Shown one piece after another: positions 1-9,015 of a DNA stretch of 64,000 bases (positions are counted from its first letter, which is position 1; every line of letters begins with the position of its first letter). The notes below the pieces were generated by a model. It saw only the letters and a program-made list of their open reading frames with translations. It had not been told where the DNA came from and did not search any database. The position numbers were made by a program, and so were the translations under genes. The DNA comes from Yersinia bercovieri ATCC 43970 (GTDB lineage: Bacteria > Pseudomonadota > Gammaproteobacteria > Enterobacterales > Enterobacteriaceae), in NCBI RefSeq assembly GCF_013282745.1, contig NZ_CP054044.1, forward strand, positions 3,906,001-3,970,000, read 5' to 3'.

Positions 1-1232
1 TGCGCGATCGCGCCATCTCCGCCGCCATTGTCCCCACCTGCTTGCTGGAGGATATGCAAGCCGAGGGATTGGTACAGGCGGCGGATTTCCGGCCACTATT
101 GGCAAAACAGACCCCGATCCCCTGCCTGACCAGCACCGAGTTGTACCCTAACTGGTCATTTGCCGCGTTATCCCACGTGCCTGATAAGCTGGTGGACAGT
201 GTCACGCGAACTTTACTCAGCCCCGATAGCAGCAAAAATCCACAGTGGGGCGCGGCCTCCTCCACCAGTCAGGTGGAAAGCTTACTGCGCTCGGTGAATC
301 AACACCCGCGACAACCGCAGATTTGGCAGCAGATGGTCGATTGGGCGCAGCAGCATCGGCTATTGATCGCCACTATTGGGCTGATTTTGCTGTTACTCGG
401 TGCCAATCATATCTGGGTGGCTTTTTTGGTGCGCCGCCGCAGTCGCCAGTTGGAGCAGCTACATCAACAGCTGAGAAGCCGAGAGAGCGCATTGGAGCAG
501 GCGCAGCGCCTGAGTATTCTGGGGGAGATGACCTCTGGGTTTGCCCATGAGTTGAACCAGCCGCTCAGTGCCATTCAGCACTATGCCGAGGGCTGCTCCA
601 TCCGCTTACAGCGGGAACAAGGGGATCACCCGTTGCTGCCGATCCTCGGGCAGATAGCTCATCAGGCCCAGCGCGGGGCCGATATCATTGCCAACCTGCG
701 GCTGTGGGTCGGGAAACAGCCCGCGCCTAATTCAGCGGCGAAGCATTCAATAATCAGCCAGCCACTGCATACGTTGCTCAACCATATCTGGCAGTTATTG
801 GGGGCCGAGCAGCATCAGCCGCCCTGTCAGTTACAGCTGGATATCGACACCACATTGACACTGCATTTGCCGCCCACCTTACTCGATCAAGTTTTATGTA
901 ACCTGATCACCAATAGCTTGCAGGCTGGTGCGCGTCAGTTAACCTGTCATGCCTATCAGCAAGCTGGCGTGGTCACCCTGATATTGCAAGATGATGCTGG
1001 CGGCTTGACCGCTGAACAACTTCGCCTGCCCTTTATCCCCTTTCGCTCCACTAAAAGTGATGGACTGGGGCTGGGGTTGGTGATTTGCCAGCGATTGATC
1101 AGCAGTCAGGGCGGCCATCTGACGCTACTTAACCAGCGGACTACCAAAGGTAAAATGGGGTTGCAAGTGACCCTAACACTGCCACTTAACCCACACAAGG
1201 AGCTGACTTTTGTCACTGATTCATCTGGTTGA
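1..1232 (+). CDS. ttrS: Tetrathionate sensor histidine kinase TtrS (5' truncated by window edge)
   Basis: The reading frame is open from base 3, so the N-terminus lies outside the window. The visible part holds the end of a PhnD-type periplasmic binding domain, one membrane helix at about 355-435 nt, and then a kinase core. The H-box is GFAHELNQPLS, with the phospho-acceptor His at nt 546-548. The N-box reads CNLITNSLQAG, followed by the glycine-rich GLGLGLVI box. A periplasmic PhnD-like sensor fused to this kinase and followed by a NarL/FixJ-type regulator is the TtrS/TtrR arrangement that senses tetrathionate and turns on ttrBCA. The reductase genes would be expected to the left, outside the window. 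Confidence 0.88.
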   Translation, partial: RDRAISAAIVPTCLLEDMQAEGLVQAADFRPLLAKQTPIPCLTSTELYPNWSFAALSHVPDKLVDSVTRTLLSPDSSKNPQWGAASSTSQVESLLRSVNQHPRQPQIWQQMVDWAQQHRLLIATIGLILLLLGANHIWVAFLVRRRSRQLEQLHQQLRSRESALEQAQRLSILGEMTSGFAHELNQPLSAIQHYAEGCSIRLQREQGDHPLLPILGQIAHQAQRGADIIANLRLWVGKQPAPNSAAKHSIISQPLHTLLNHIWQLLGAEQHQPPCQLQLDIDTTLTLHLPPTLLDQVLCNLITNSLQAGARQLTCHAYQQAGVVTLILQDDAGGLTAEQLRLPFIPFRSTKSDGLGLGLVICQRLISSQGGHLTLLNQRTTKGKMGLQVTLTLPLNPHKELTFVTDSSG

Positions 1233-1794
1233 TGACGATATTGCCGTCACCGACGCCTGCCGTTTTCTGCTCGACAGCCTGGGCTATAGAGTGAAGGTGT
1301 GGCACGACGGTGCGCGTTTTCTGGCGCAGGCTGATTTGTATCACGCCGGGGTGGTGCTGCTGGATATCCGTATGCCATTGCTCGATGGCACTGAGGTCTA
1401 TGCCCGGATGCGTCAGATAGAGAGCACACTCGCCACTATCTTCCTCACCGCCCATGGCGAGGTGCCGCAAGCGGTTGAGCAGATGAAGCTGGGGGCGGTG
1501 GACTTTTTACAAAAACCGGTGGCGACTGCACCATTGATTGCCGCCTTGCAGCAGGGTTTGCTGCAATCTGAGCAGTGGGTTGCCCGCCGACAGGTCGCGC
1601 TGCGCTATGCTACTCTCACATCACGGGAGCAGATGATTGCACAATGGGTGATGCAGGGTTTGATTAACCGCGATATCGCCGACAGAGCTTGTGTGTCGGT
1701 CAGAACGGTAGAAGTGCATCGGGCTAAAGTCATGGAGAAGATGGCGGTTAACAGCCTCGCGGAGCTAGTCAGCCTGCTGAGTCCGATAAAATAG
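1210..1794 (+). CDS. ttrR: Tetrathionate response regulator TtrR
   Basis: This 194-residue response regulator overlaps the end of ttrS by 23 bp, so the two are probably translationally coupled. The receiver domain begins IHLVDDD, with phospho-acceptor Asp52 in LLDIRMP and the switch Lys in FLQKP. The C-terminal third is a LuxR/FixJ helix-turn-helix (LTSREQMIAQWVMQG...RTVEVHRAKVMEKM). The start is a TTG at 1210; no ATG or GTG gives a full receiver domain, and the Salmonella protein begins at the same point. Its predicted role is activation of the tetrathionate reductase operon under anaerobiosis. Confidence 0.88.
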   Translation: MSLIHLVDDDIAVTDACRFLLDSLGYRVKVWHDGARFLAQADLYHAGVVLLDIRMPLLDGTEVYARMRQIESTLATIFLTAHGEVPQAVEQMKLGAVDFLQKPVATAPLIAALQQGLLQSEQWVARRQVALRYATLTSREQMIAQWVMQGLINRDIADRACVSVRTVEVHRAKVMEKMAVNSLAELVSLLSPIK

Positions 1795-2042
1795 CCGGAT
1801 GAAATTTTGCTTATTTTACGTTCAATTTGATGATTTAGCTGTCGGGATCTTCAACAAGGCGGCATAAAAATGGCTTTTTGGTGCGGTCTTTTTTCCCGTA
1901 GCCCACTAAAAATGCCACAATGGTCTATCTTAAACCACTGATGAGACAGCTAAACAGGTTGGCATGGAGTGCCCATCGAGATTCACTAATGCACCACATC
2001 TCCGCCATCAAGACTAATTGTTAACTGTCCCGATGAATTACA

Positions 2043-2981
2043 ATGACGCTGAGAATAGATATGCAAGTTCCCTCTTTTGATCGTTCACTGCTGCACCCCC
2101 GCTATTGGCTGACCTGGCTCGGCCTGGCTACTCTCTACCTGCTGGTGCTGCTCCCCTACCCGGTTATCTATGCCATGGGCACTTCCCTTGGCCGCTTCTC
2201 TATGCGCTTTCTCAAACGGCGCAAGCAGATTACACAGCGCAATCTGGAGTTGTGCTTCCCGTCGATGCCGCAAGTGGAGCGCGATCAGCTACTGGTTAAG
2301 AATTTTGAATCGGTGGGGATGGGGCTATTTGAGACCGGTATGGCGTGGTTTTGGCCCAACTGGCGCATTGAGCGCTGGTGTAGTGTCAGTGGGCTAGAGC
2401 ATATCCAGCAAGCCCGCGATGAAGGCAAAGGGGTGTTGCTGATTGGCCTGCATTTTCTGACTCTGGAGCTGGGCGCGCGTATTTTTGGCATCTACAATCC
2501 GGGGATTGGCGTCTATCGCCCCCATGATAATAAAGCTATGGATTGGATGCAGACCTGGGGCCGGATGCGCTCAAATAAGGCCATGCTAGACCGCAAAGAC
2601 CTGAAGGGGATGATCCGCTGCCTAAAACAGGGCGAAATTATCTGGTACGCGCCGGATCACGATTATGGCCCGCGCAGCAGTGTCTTTGTGCCGCTATTCG
2701 CCGTCGAACAAGCCGCCACCACCACCGGGACTTATCTGTTGGTGCGCATGGGCAAACCGGCGGTGATCCCATTCACGCCACGGCGCTTGCCGGGTGGCAA
2801 GGGCTATCAACTGATTTTGCAGCCTGCCGTTGAAAACTTCCCGCTGGATAGTGAAGTGGAGGCTGCGGCCTTTATGAATAAAGTGATCGAAAAAGAGATT
2901 ACTCAAGCCACTGACCAATATATGTGGTTGCACCGGCGGTTTAAGACCCGCCCGGAGGGGGCACCTTCGCTATATGAGTAA
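2043..2981 (+). CDS. lpxL: Lipid A late acyltransferase, LpxL (HtrB) type
   Basis: LpxL/LpxM/LpxP-family inner-membrane acyltransferase that adds a secondary acyl chain to Kdo2-lipid IVA. The N-terminal membrane anchor ([12 protein letters not shown]) is followed by the catalytic HX4E motif, HFLTLE, at His137 and Glu142. The stretches [11 protein letters not shown] and [13 protein letters not shown] match E. coli LpxL better than LpxP. In E. coli lpxL also lies near opgGH and yceK, as here, which supports the assignment. The start is uncertain: ATG at 2043, or ATG at 2061, which gives an N-terminus closer in length to E. coli LpxL. LpxP is the main alternative. Confidence 0.85.
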   Translation: MTLRIDMQVPSFDRSLLHPRYWLTWLGLATLYLLVLLPYPVIYAMGTSLGRFSMRFLKRRKQITQRNLELCFPSMPQVERDQLLVKNFESVGMGLFETGMAWFWPNWRIERWCSVSGLEHIQQARDEGKGVLLIGLHFLTLELGARIFGIYNPGIGVYRPHDNKAMDWMQTWGRMRSNKAMLDRKDLKGMIRCLKQGEIIWYAPDHDYGPRSSVFVPLFAVEQAATTTGTYLLVRMGKPAVIPFTPRRLPGGKGYQLILQPAVENFPLDSEVEAAAFMNKVIEKEITQATDQYMWLHRRFKTRPEGAPSLYE

Positions 2982-3013
2982 CACGACTTATTCTGAAAAG
3001 TAATAACATAAAT

Positions 3014-3032
3014 GATAATGAGAATTATTTTA
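3014..3032 (+). promoter_or_regulatory. Candidate Fur box upstream of the DoxX gene
   Basis: The sequence gataatgagaattatttta matches the 19-bp Fur consensus at 15 of 19 positions by hand count. It covers the -35 region of the -10 hexamer TATAAT at 3048-3053. That placement suits iron-dependent repression of the next gene. Confidence 0.5.
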
Positions 3033-3053
3033 TATCAGTTTTTTTGATATAAT
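3031..3053 (+). promoter_or_regulatory. Candidate -10 element inside an inverted repeat
   Basis: TATATCA at 3031-3037 and TGATATA at 3045-3051 form a perfect 7-bp inverted repeat that overlaps the consensus -10 TATAAT (3048-3053). This could be a second operator over the DoxX promoter. Confidence 0.4.
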
Positions 3054-3154
3054 CTGTCAGTTTTATCCACTAGAAATGTAGTATCTATCTGACAGATAAT
3101 TAAAAGTAATTAATCGCAGTTATTATAGGGTTATTTCTTAATAAGGATACACTC

Positions 3155-3589
3155 ATGTTGGCAACTCTCAATCTCTGGTTCACCCGCTTAACTGATCATC
3201 AAGATGGCGGTAAGCTCTTATTGCGCCTGACGTTCGGTATTCTAATGTTGTTCCACGGCGTGGCAAAAATTCAGCACGGTACCAGTTGGATCGCTGACTC
3301 TTTACAGGCGCAAGGCATTCCCGGTTTTGTGGCTTATGGCGTTTACATTGGCGAAATCATTACCCCACTGCTGATCATTCTTGGCCTATTCACCCGCCCT
3401 GCGGCTTTTGTTTATGCGGTTAACCTGCTGGTGGCGGTATTGATGGTCGGCACAGGTAAATTCTTTACCCTGACTCAGGTCGGTGCATGGGGTCTGGAAA
3501 ACGAAGCGATGTACTTCTTAGGTGGCGTTGCCATTATGTTGCTGGGCAGCGGTCGTTACTCGGTGACCAAAAACGAAGCTTACCGCTAA
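3155..3589 (+). CDS. DoxX family membrane protein
   Basis: A 144-residue protein with four predicted hydrophobic segments and the typical DoxX opening (LLLRLTFGILMLFHGVAKI), then a glycine-rich middle (YGVYIGEIITPLLIILGLFTR). DoxX/YqjF-type proteins are small inner-membrane proteins linked to redox or stress functions, but the exact activity is not settled. A purine-rich RBS (aaggata) precedes the ATG. The Fur-like box and -10 upstream suggest iron-responsive expression, which is an inference. It is monocistronic, with its own terminator. Confidence 0.8.
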   Translation: MLATLNLWFTRLTDHQDGGKLLLRLTFGILMLFHGVAKIQHGTSWIADSLQAQGIPGFVAYGVYIGEIITPLLIILGLFTRPAAFVYAVNLLVAVLMVGTGKFFTLTQVGAWGLENEAMYFLGGVAIMLLGSGRYSVTKNEAYR

Positions 3590-3607
3590 ACTTTCAGCGG
3601 TGATATT

Positions 3608-3642
3608 GAGCCACTCCGCGCATCTCGGGGGTGGCTTTTTTT
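3608..3642 (+). terminator. Rho-independent terminator of the DoxX gene
   Basis: A GC-rich stem (agccactcc with ggggtggct) is followed by a run of seven or more T, 20 bp after the stop codon. Confidence 0.85.
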
Positions 3643-3823
3643 ATGTTATTGACCCTGCTTATAACAGTGGGTTAGGCGTCAATTCAGACTTATCACCAAA
3701 ATGAATAAGCATATTCCGACGATTCAAACTGGCTTTCCATTTTAATAAAAACTAACATTCATCTTATTGATGTCAATGCCCCAAAAGCACATACTTATCA
3801 AGCTAACACCCTCTTTTTCCCAC

Positions 3824-3877
3824 TTTTTTCAGCTTCAAACGCCATCACTGTGATCCCACAAGAAAAAGCTGAAAAAA
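3824..3877. repeat. Nested inverted repeats upstream of the peptide transporter
   Basis: TTTTTTCAGCTT (3824-3835) and AAGCTGAAAAAA (3866-3877) are a perfect 12-bp inverted repeat. Within the 30-bp loop lies a second palindrome, ATCACTGTGAT. The 419-bp gap 3590-4008 otherwise holds only the DoxX terminator and AT-rich DNA. The element may be a regulator site or a structured leader; neither is proven. Confidence 0.55.
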
Positions 3878-4008
3878 TAGTCACATTCTGCTTTAACTGG
3901 TTGATAATTGTTATGAGTGTCGACTTTTCATCTAAAAATACGATATAACCCAGCGTGAAAACAAAAATATAACGTGATCACTGCGTTAAATTCTTATGGG
4001 AAGACCTT

Positions 4009-5544
4009 ATGCAAACCTCTGTTAAATCTGAAGGTGGCCGCACGTTCTTTGGCCACCCTTATCCGCTGAGCGGACTGTTTCTTTCCGAAATGTGGGAGCG
4101 CTTTTCGTTCTACGGCATCCGCCCACTGTTAATTCTGTTTATGGCCGCCACGGTTTTTGACGGCGGTATGGGGCTGCCGCGCGAGCAAGCCTCGGCTATC
4201 GTTGGGATCTTTGCCGGTAGTATGTATCTGGCAGCTCTGCCCGGCGGCTGGCTGGCGGATAACTGGCTTGGTCAGCAACGCGCAGTCTGGTATGGCTCGA
4301 TTCTGATTGCACTGGGCCACCTGTCGATCGCGCTATCCGCCTTCTTCGGCAATGACCTGTTCTTTATCGGTTTAGTGTTTATCGTGCTCGGCACCGGCCT
4401 GTTCAAGACCTGTATCTCGGTGATGGTAGGGACACTGTATAAGCCCGGTGATGCTCGCCGCGACGGCGGTTTCTCACTGTTCTATATGGGCATCAATATG
4501 GGGTCATTTATTGCGCCGCTGCTCTCTGGCTGGCTGCTGAAGACCCACGGCTGGCATTGGGGCTTTGGTATTGGCGGGATTGGGATGCTGGTAGCATTAC
4601 TGATCTTCCGTTACTTCGCCATCCCCTCAATGAAACGCTATGATGCCGAAGTCGGCTTAGATTCAAGCTGGAATAGACCCACCAATAAGCGCCAGGGGGT
4701 GGGCAAGTGGGTTACGGCTATTCTGCTGTTAGTTATGGCCATCATTACCCTGATTTCACAGGGGATTATCCCCATTAATCCGGTGCTGGTTGCCAGCTTG
4801 CTGGCCTATATTATTGCCGCCTCGGTGACACTCTATTTCGTCTATCTGTTCGCCTTCGCCAAGTTGAGCCGCAAAGATCGCGCCCGCCTGCTGGTGTGCT
4901 TTATTCTGCTGGTTTCAGCCGCCTTCTTCTGGTCAGCATTTGAACAGAAACCGACCTCATTTAACCTGTTCGCCAATGACTATACCAATCGTAATTTGAT
5001 GGGTTTTGAGATCCCAACCGTCTGGTTTCAGTCCATTAATGCCTTGTTTATTATCATTTTAGCCCCGATATTCAGTTGGGCCTGGCCGGCACTGGCGAAG
5101 AGAAAGATCCAGCCAAGCAGCATCACTAAATTCGTTATTGGGATTTTATGTGCCGCCGCCGGTTTTGCGGTGATGATGTACGCGGCGCAGCATGTGCTTA
5201 ACAGTGGTGGCGAGGGGGTTTCCCCGCTGTGGCTAGTGATGAGTATCCTGCTGCTGACCCTTGGCGAGTTGTGCCTCAGCCCGATTGGCCTGGCGACCAT
5301 GACCTTACTGGCACCAGACAGAATGCGCGGTCAGGTGATGGGGTTGTGGTTCTGCGCCAGCTCGCTGGGTAACCTGGCGGCGGGTCTGATTGGCGGTCAT
5401 GTTAAAGCTGACCAGCTTGATATGCTGCCGACTCTGTTTGCCCGCTGCTCAATTGCCCTGGTTATCTGTGCCGCGGTGTTGATTCTGCTTATCGTGCCGA
5501 TTCGTCGGATGATGAATAACACCCAAGGGCAGCAAGCCGCCTGA
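4009..5544 (+). CDS. POT-family proton-dependent di/tripeptide transporter
   Basis: A 511-residue polytopic protein of the POT/PTR (MFS) family, which imports di- and tripeptides with protons. The family signature ExxERFxFYG appears as EMWERFSFYGIRPLL near residues 27-40. A second signature region is GTGLFKTCISVMVG, and FYMGINMGSF lies in the fifth helix. The length and roughly twelve or more hydrophobic segments are normal for the family. The sequence is clearly not DtpA itself, so no E. coli symbol is given. It stands alone, with a long upstream region holding nested palindromes and a terminator just after the stop. Confidence 0.88.
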   Translation: MQTSVKSEGGRTFFGHPYPLSGLFLSEMWERFSFYGIRPLLILFMAATVFDGGMGLPREQASAIVGIFAGSMYLAALPGGWLADNWLGQQRAVWYGSILIALGHLSIALSAFFGNDLFFIGLVFIVLGTGLFKTCISVMVGTLYKPGDARRDGGFSLFYMGINMGSFIAPLLSGWLLKTHGWHWGFGIGGIGMLVALLIFRYFAIPSMKRYDAEVGLDSSWNRPTNKRQGVGKWVTAILLLVMAIITLISQGIIPINPVLVASLLAYIIAASVTLYFVYLFAFAKLSRKDRARLLVCFILLVSAAFFWSAFEQKPTSFNLFANDYTNRNLMGFEIPTVWFQSINALFIIILAPIFSWAWPALAKRKIQPSSITKFVIGILCAAAGFAVMMYAAQHVLNSGGEGVSPLWLVMSILLLTLGELCLSPIGLATMTLLAPDRMRGQVMGLWFCASSLGNLAAGLIGGHVKADQLDMLPTLFARCSIALVICAAVLILLIVPIRRMMNNTQGQQAA

Positions 5545-5570
5545 TAGTGATGGTGTTCTGTATTGATAAT

Positions 5571-5592
5571 AACCCGCCTGATTGGCGGGTTT
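5571..5592. terminator. Terminator between POT transporter and VOC gene
   Basis: AACCCGCC and GGCGGGTT form an 8-bp stem with a short loop. It lies 26 bp after the transporter stop and overlaps the stop codon of the convergent VOC gene, so it may serve both. The following T-run is short. Confidence 0.65.
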
Positions 5593-6031
5593 ACTGCCCC
5601 CATGCCCGTTGCTGCAATACCACCCGATAACCATCGCTATCTTCGAAGGTTTTGCCGCTAACATCCCAATAAGGGTTATAAGACGCCACCGCGCGAAACC
5701 CGGCGCTGAGCATTTGCTGGCACTGATGGCCCCACAGCACTTCGTCCGGCAGATAAAAAACCAACAAATTATCTTGTGTTGGCGCTCGCCCCACCTGAAC
5801 ACCACGGTGGTGAGTAAATTCTAAATGATAAGCGTGGTGTGGATGACCGAGGATCACACCATCAAATCCCTGATGGTCAGCAAAACGACCCAGCTCGGTG
5901 AATCCCAAACCACGGCAGTACATCTCACTGATGGCATCAAGATTATCAGTGGGTCTGGCGACCCGCATCACTGAGGTTGGCGGCAACACTGGTGAATGAG
6001 TTTCGGACGATTTAATTGATTCTGCTGGCAT
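5591..6031 (-). CDS. VOC (glyoxalase/dioxygenase-fold) family protein
   Basis: A 146-residue single-module vicinal-oxygen-chelate protein. The second half shows the usual beta-alpha-beta-beta-beta signature ending in KTFEDSDGYRVVLQQ. Candidate metal ligands are the His/Glu cluster YHLEFTHH and the Glu in FEDSDGY. The N-terminus carries about 20 polar residues before the first strand (VMRVARPTDNL). Substrate is unknown; members include glyoxalases, fosfomycin-resistance enzymes and dioxygenases. It lies downstream of the YceK-like gene on the same strand with a 41-bp gap and could be cotranscribed. Confidence 0.75.
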   Translation of the reverse strand: MPAESIKSSETHSPVLPPTSVMRVARPTDNLDAISEMYCRGLGFTELGRFADHQGFDGVILGHPHHAYHLEFTHHRGVQVGRAPTQDNLLVFYLPDEVLWGHQCQQMLSAGFRAVASYNPYWDVSGKTFEDSDGYRVVLQQRAWGQ

Positions 6032-6072
6032 CTTTTTATCACCTAATCAGTGCCTAAACTCGGCACCTGACA

Positions 6073-6342
6073 CTACTCATATGGCCCATGCTGGGCATCA
6101 ATTGGCAGCATAAAAGTATCAACAATCATTGACAGCGGCACGTCAATCACCGTGATGTATTTCCACGCCCCCTCCCGCATATCCCACTGCACGCCGGGAT
6201 AGTACTGGTGCCCATGGCCCTGCCCCGGCACGATGCGGCTGATGATGCTGCCACACCCTGACAGCAGGATAATCCCCAGCCCCAGTAAGAGCGTGCGGAG
6301 GATGATATTGGGGCGTTGTATCAGTTTAACGATGAGATTCAC
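6073..6342 (-). CDS. yceK: YceK/YidQ family lipoprotein
   Basis: An 89-residue lipoprotein precursor. A hydrophobic signal ends in the lipobox LLSGC, so the mature protein starts at the Cys and is short. The mature part has the family features YYPGVQWD and VIDVPLSMIVDTFMLPID. Function is unknown. In E. coli yceK lies immediately downstream of opgGH, the same place as here, although a terminator separates it from opgH. YidQ is the close paralogue, so the symbol rests partly on position. Confidence 0.75.
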   Translation of the reverse strand: MNLIVKLIQRPNIILRTLLLGLGIILLSGCGSIISRIVPGQGHGHQYYPGVQWDMREGAWKYITVIDVPLSMIVDTFMLPIDAQHGPYE

Positions 6343-6370
6343 GTAATCACTCTTTTAGCTTCGCAGAACA

Positions 6371-6405
6371 AAAAAACGGGCAATACCAATGTATGCCCGT
6401 TTTTA
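6371..6405 (-). terminator. Terminator of the opgGH operon
   Basis: AAAAACGGGCA and TGCCCGTTTTT form an 11-bp stem; on the minus strand it ends in a T tract. It lies just after the opgH stop and before yceK. Confidence 0.85.
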
Positions 6406-6432
6406 GTCCACATGACAATCACTCTGTTGCCG

Positions 6433-9015
6433 TTACTTCGCGGCGGGGAGTGCCTGCTGATTATGCACCCGTTGGCGATAATAGCCGCTCCAGACTTGAT
6501 ACTGCTCCGGCTGCTGCCAGATTTTCTGGTGCAGATCTGAGATCAATACCGGATCACTGAGCAGCACTAAACACTGATTTTTAGCCAATTTATCCGGCCC
6601 GGCAACCAGTGCCTGCGCCACACGCTCGGCGCGAACCTGCTCGATAATTGCACGGCGCTGGTGACGGGCGGTGGCCATGGCACTGGCGAGGGCATTATAG
6701 GATGGGTCCATTACCGCGGCCAGGAAGCCATGACTCAGCGCCCGTTGATGGTTCAGCTTCAGATAGGTTTCCGTCGCCAGCAGCTCCTGCGGCGGATGGC
6801 ACTCCTCCGGGATCAGGAACAATTTAGCGCGCTTACTGGCCAGCCCCAGAGTCCGGCGACTGGAGAGCACCGAAACCACCGGAGAGAGGATCAGCGAGAA
6901 GACGATGGGCGATAGCCACCACAGGAAGCGCAGATCCAGCCAGGCAACACCGCCGGCCCACACCAAGCCCAGCAGCAGTTGCGGGCCGTGGCGCACCATG
7001 GCTTCACTCCACGGCGTGGCATCATCATCACGCTGCGGCGAGTTCCATTGCACTGACCAGCCGAGGAAGGCGCTGACCACAAATACGGTGTGGAATAGCA
7101 TCCGCACTGGGGCCAGCAGTACCGAGAACAGCATCTCTGCCAGCATCGACAGCAGCAGCCGAATCGCCCCGCCATACTCTTTCGCCCCTTTGGCCCAGAT
7201 CAGAATGATGCTGAGTAGCTTCGGCAGGAACAGCAACACCAGGGTGGTGGAGAACAGCCCAATGGCTAACTCTGGTCGCCACTGCGGCCAGACCGGGAAC
7301 AGCTGACGCGGTTGCAGGAAGTACTGCGGCTCCATCAGGGTATGCACCGCTTGTAGCGCGGTACAGAGCACCAAAAACATAAACCACAGCGGCGCAGAGA
7401 GATAGGACATCACCCCGGTGAGGAACACCGCGCGGTGAACCGGATGCATCCCCTTCACCAAGAACAGGCGGAAGTTCATCAGGTTACCGTGACACCAGCG
7501 GCGGTCACGTTTTAGCTCATCCAGCAAGTTAGGCGGCAACTCTTCATAACTGCCCGGCAGATCATAAGCTATCCACACCCCCCAGCCGGCGCGGCGCATT
7601 AATGCAGCCTCCACAAAGTCATGGGACAGGATGGAGCCGGCGAACGACCCCTCCCCCGGCAGCGGGGCCAGAGCACAGTGCTCGATAAAAGGTTTCACCC
7701 TGATAATGGCGTTATGGCCCCAGTAATGGGATTCGCCCAACTGCCAGTAGTGCAAACCGGCGGTGAACAGGGGGCCATAAACCCGCGTCGCAAACTGCTG
7801 AATGCGCGCGTAGAGGGTATCCATACCGGAAGCTTTCGGCGCAGACTGAATGATGCCGGCATTCGGATTGGCCTCCATCAACCGCACCAGCCCGGTCAAG
7901 CACTCACCGCTCATCACGCTATCGGCATCCAGAATCACCATATAGCTGTACTGGCCGCCCCAACGACGGCAAAAATCATCAATATTGCCGCTTTTGCGTT
8001 TCACCCGGCGGCGACGGCGGCGATAGAAGATGCGGCCATGGCCCTCAACATCACGGCACAGCTCCAGCCAGGCTTTCTGCTCCGCGACACAGATATCGGG
8101 ATCATAGCTGTCACTCAGCACATAGATATCGAAGTGCTCAAGCTGACCGGTCGCCGCGACGGACTCGTAAGTGGCGCGCAAACCGGCAAACACCCGCGCC
8201 ACGTCCTCATTACAGATTGGCATAATCAGCGCCGTCCGGTGGGCCGGATTGAGCGCCTCATCCCCTTTGATGGTGGAGGAGATGCTATATTTATCTTTGC
8301 CAATCAGTAGTTGCAAAAAGCCCATCAGCGCAGTCCAGAAACCCGCCGACACCCAGCAGAACAGAATGGCAAACAGGATCAGGATGCCGGTTTGCAGTAA
8401 ATAGGGCAGCAGTTGCAACACGGAAACTTGCCAGTTCTGCTGCCAGATCTCGAAAGGATCGAGTAGCGCCCAGCCCTGATAAGGCAGGATGGTCTTCATA
8501 TAGCTGGTAGCAATGGCAGTTTGCAGCACAATCAATATCAGCAATATATAGCGCCGCAGAGAGCCGACACTGCGCCACTTTTTCTCCGCTGCGGCCTGCT
8601 CATCTGTTTGCTCACGTGACACCGGATTGCGGCCCAACATTGAATCCCAAAAACGCCCGACCGGATTGGTTCGCCAGGCCTGCGGTGCCATGCTGGTGCG
8701 CTTGATGGGGGGCGTGGCATGGATAACCGTGCGCCCTTCACTGTCTTGCCCCAACACATTATCGCCCTTTACGGCGTCCGGCCATGCGGCTTGCAGACGG
8801 GCATTGACTGACGCCAATGCACCCTCCTGTGCACTAAAAGTGGCACTTTCAGCGGTGCTGGCCGCCAATTGTTGATGCAAACGCAACATGGCATCAGGCG
8901 TGCTATCGAGTAGCACATCTGTTGGGAGAGCATCACGCAGTGCCTCTTGTTGCTGCGCCGTCAGGGGCAACTCCGTGATATAGTCCTGTACAGGAGATTG
9001 AGTTGACTTATTCAT
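6433..9015 (-). CDS. opgH: Osmoregulated periplasmic glucan glucosyltransferase OpgH
   Basis: An 860-residue inner-membrane GT2-family glucosyltransferase that makes the beta-1,2-glucan backbone of osmoregulated periplasmic glucans from UDP-glucose. After an N-terminal cytoplasmic region and two membrane helices comes the catalytic domain, with the DAD motif at residues 363-365 and the RRW acceptor motif ending at Trp507. Several membrane helices follow. It overlaps opgG by 8 bp, as in E. coli, so the two are an operon. In E. coli OpgH also acts as a UDP-glucose-dependent inhibitor of FtsZ. Length is close to the E. coli protein. Confidence 0.97.
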   Translation of the reverse strand: MNKSTQSPVQDYITELPLTAQQQEALRDALPTDVLLDSTPDAMLRLHQQLAASTAESATFSAQEGALASVNARLQAAWPDAVKGDNVLGQDSEGRTVIHATPPIKRTSMAPQAWRTNPVGRFWDSMLGRNPVSREQTDEQAAAEKKWRSVGSLRRYILLILIVLQTAIATSYMKTILPYQGWALLDPFEIWQQNWQVSVLQLLPYLLQTGILILFAILFCWVSAGFWTALMGFLQLLIGKDKYSISSTIKGDEALNPAHRTALIMPICNEDVARVFAGLRATYESVAATGQLEHFDIYVLSDSYDPDICVAEQKAWLELCRDVEGHGRIFYRRRRRRVKRKSGNIDDFCRRWGGQYSYMVILDADSVMSGECLTGLVRLMEANPNAGIIQSAPKASGMDTLYARIQQFATRVYGPLFTAGLHYWQLGESHYWGHNAIIRVKPFIEHCALAPLPGEGSFAGSILSHDFVEAALMRRAGWGVWIAYDLPGSYEELPPNLLDELKRDRRWCHGNLMNFRLFLVKGMHPVHRAVFLTGVMSYLSAPLWFMFLVLCTALQAVHTLMEPQYFLQPRQLFPVWPQWRPELAIGLFSTTLVLLFLPKLLSIILIWAKGAKEYGGAIRLLLSMLAEMLFSVLLAPVRMLFHTVFVVSAFLGWSVQWNSPQRDDDATPWSEAMVRHGPQLLLGLVWAGGVAWLDLRFLWWLSPIVFSLILSPVVSVLSSRRTLGLASKRAKLFLIPEECHPPQELLATETYLKLNHQRALSHGFLAAVMDPSYNALASAMATARHQRRAIIEQVRAERVAQALVAGPDKLAKNQCLVLLSDPVLISDLHQKIWQQPEQYQVWSGYYRQRVHNQQALPAAK

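Noticed and set aside
7621..8310. 229-codon rightward reading frame
   Set aside because: Lies wholly antisense inside opgH, whose protein is clearly conserved; no RBS or family match.
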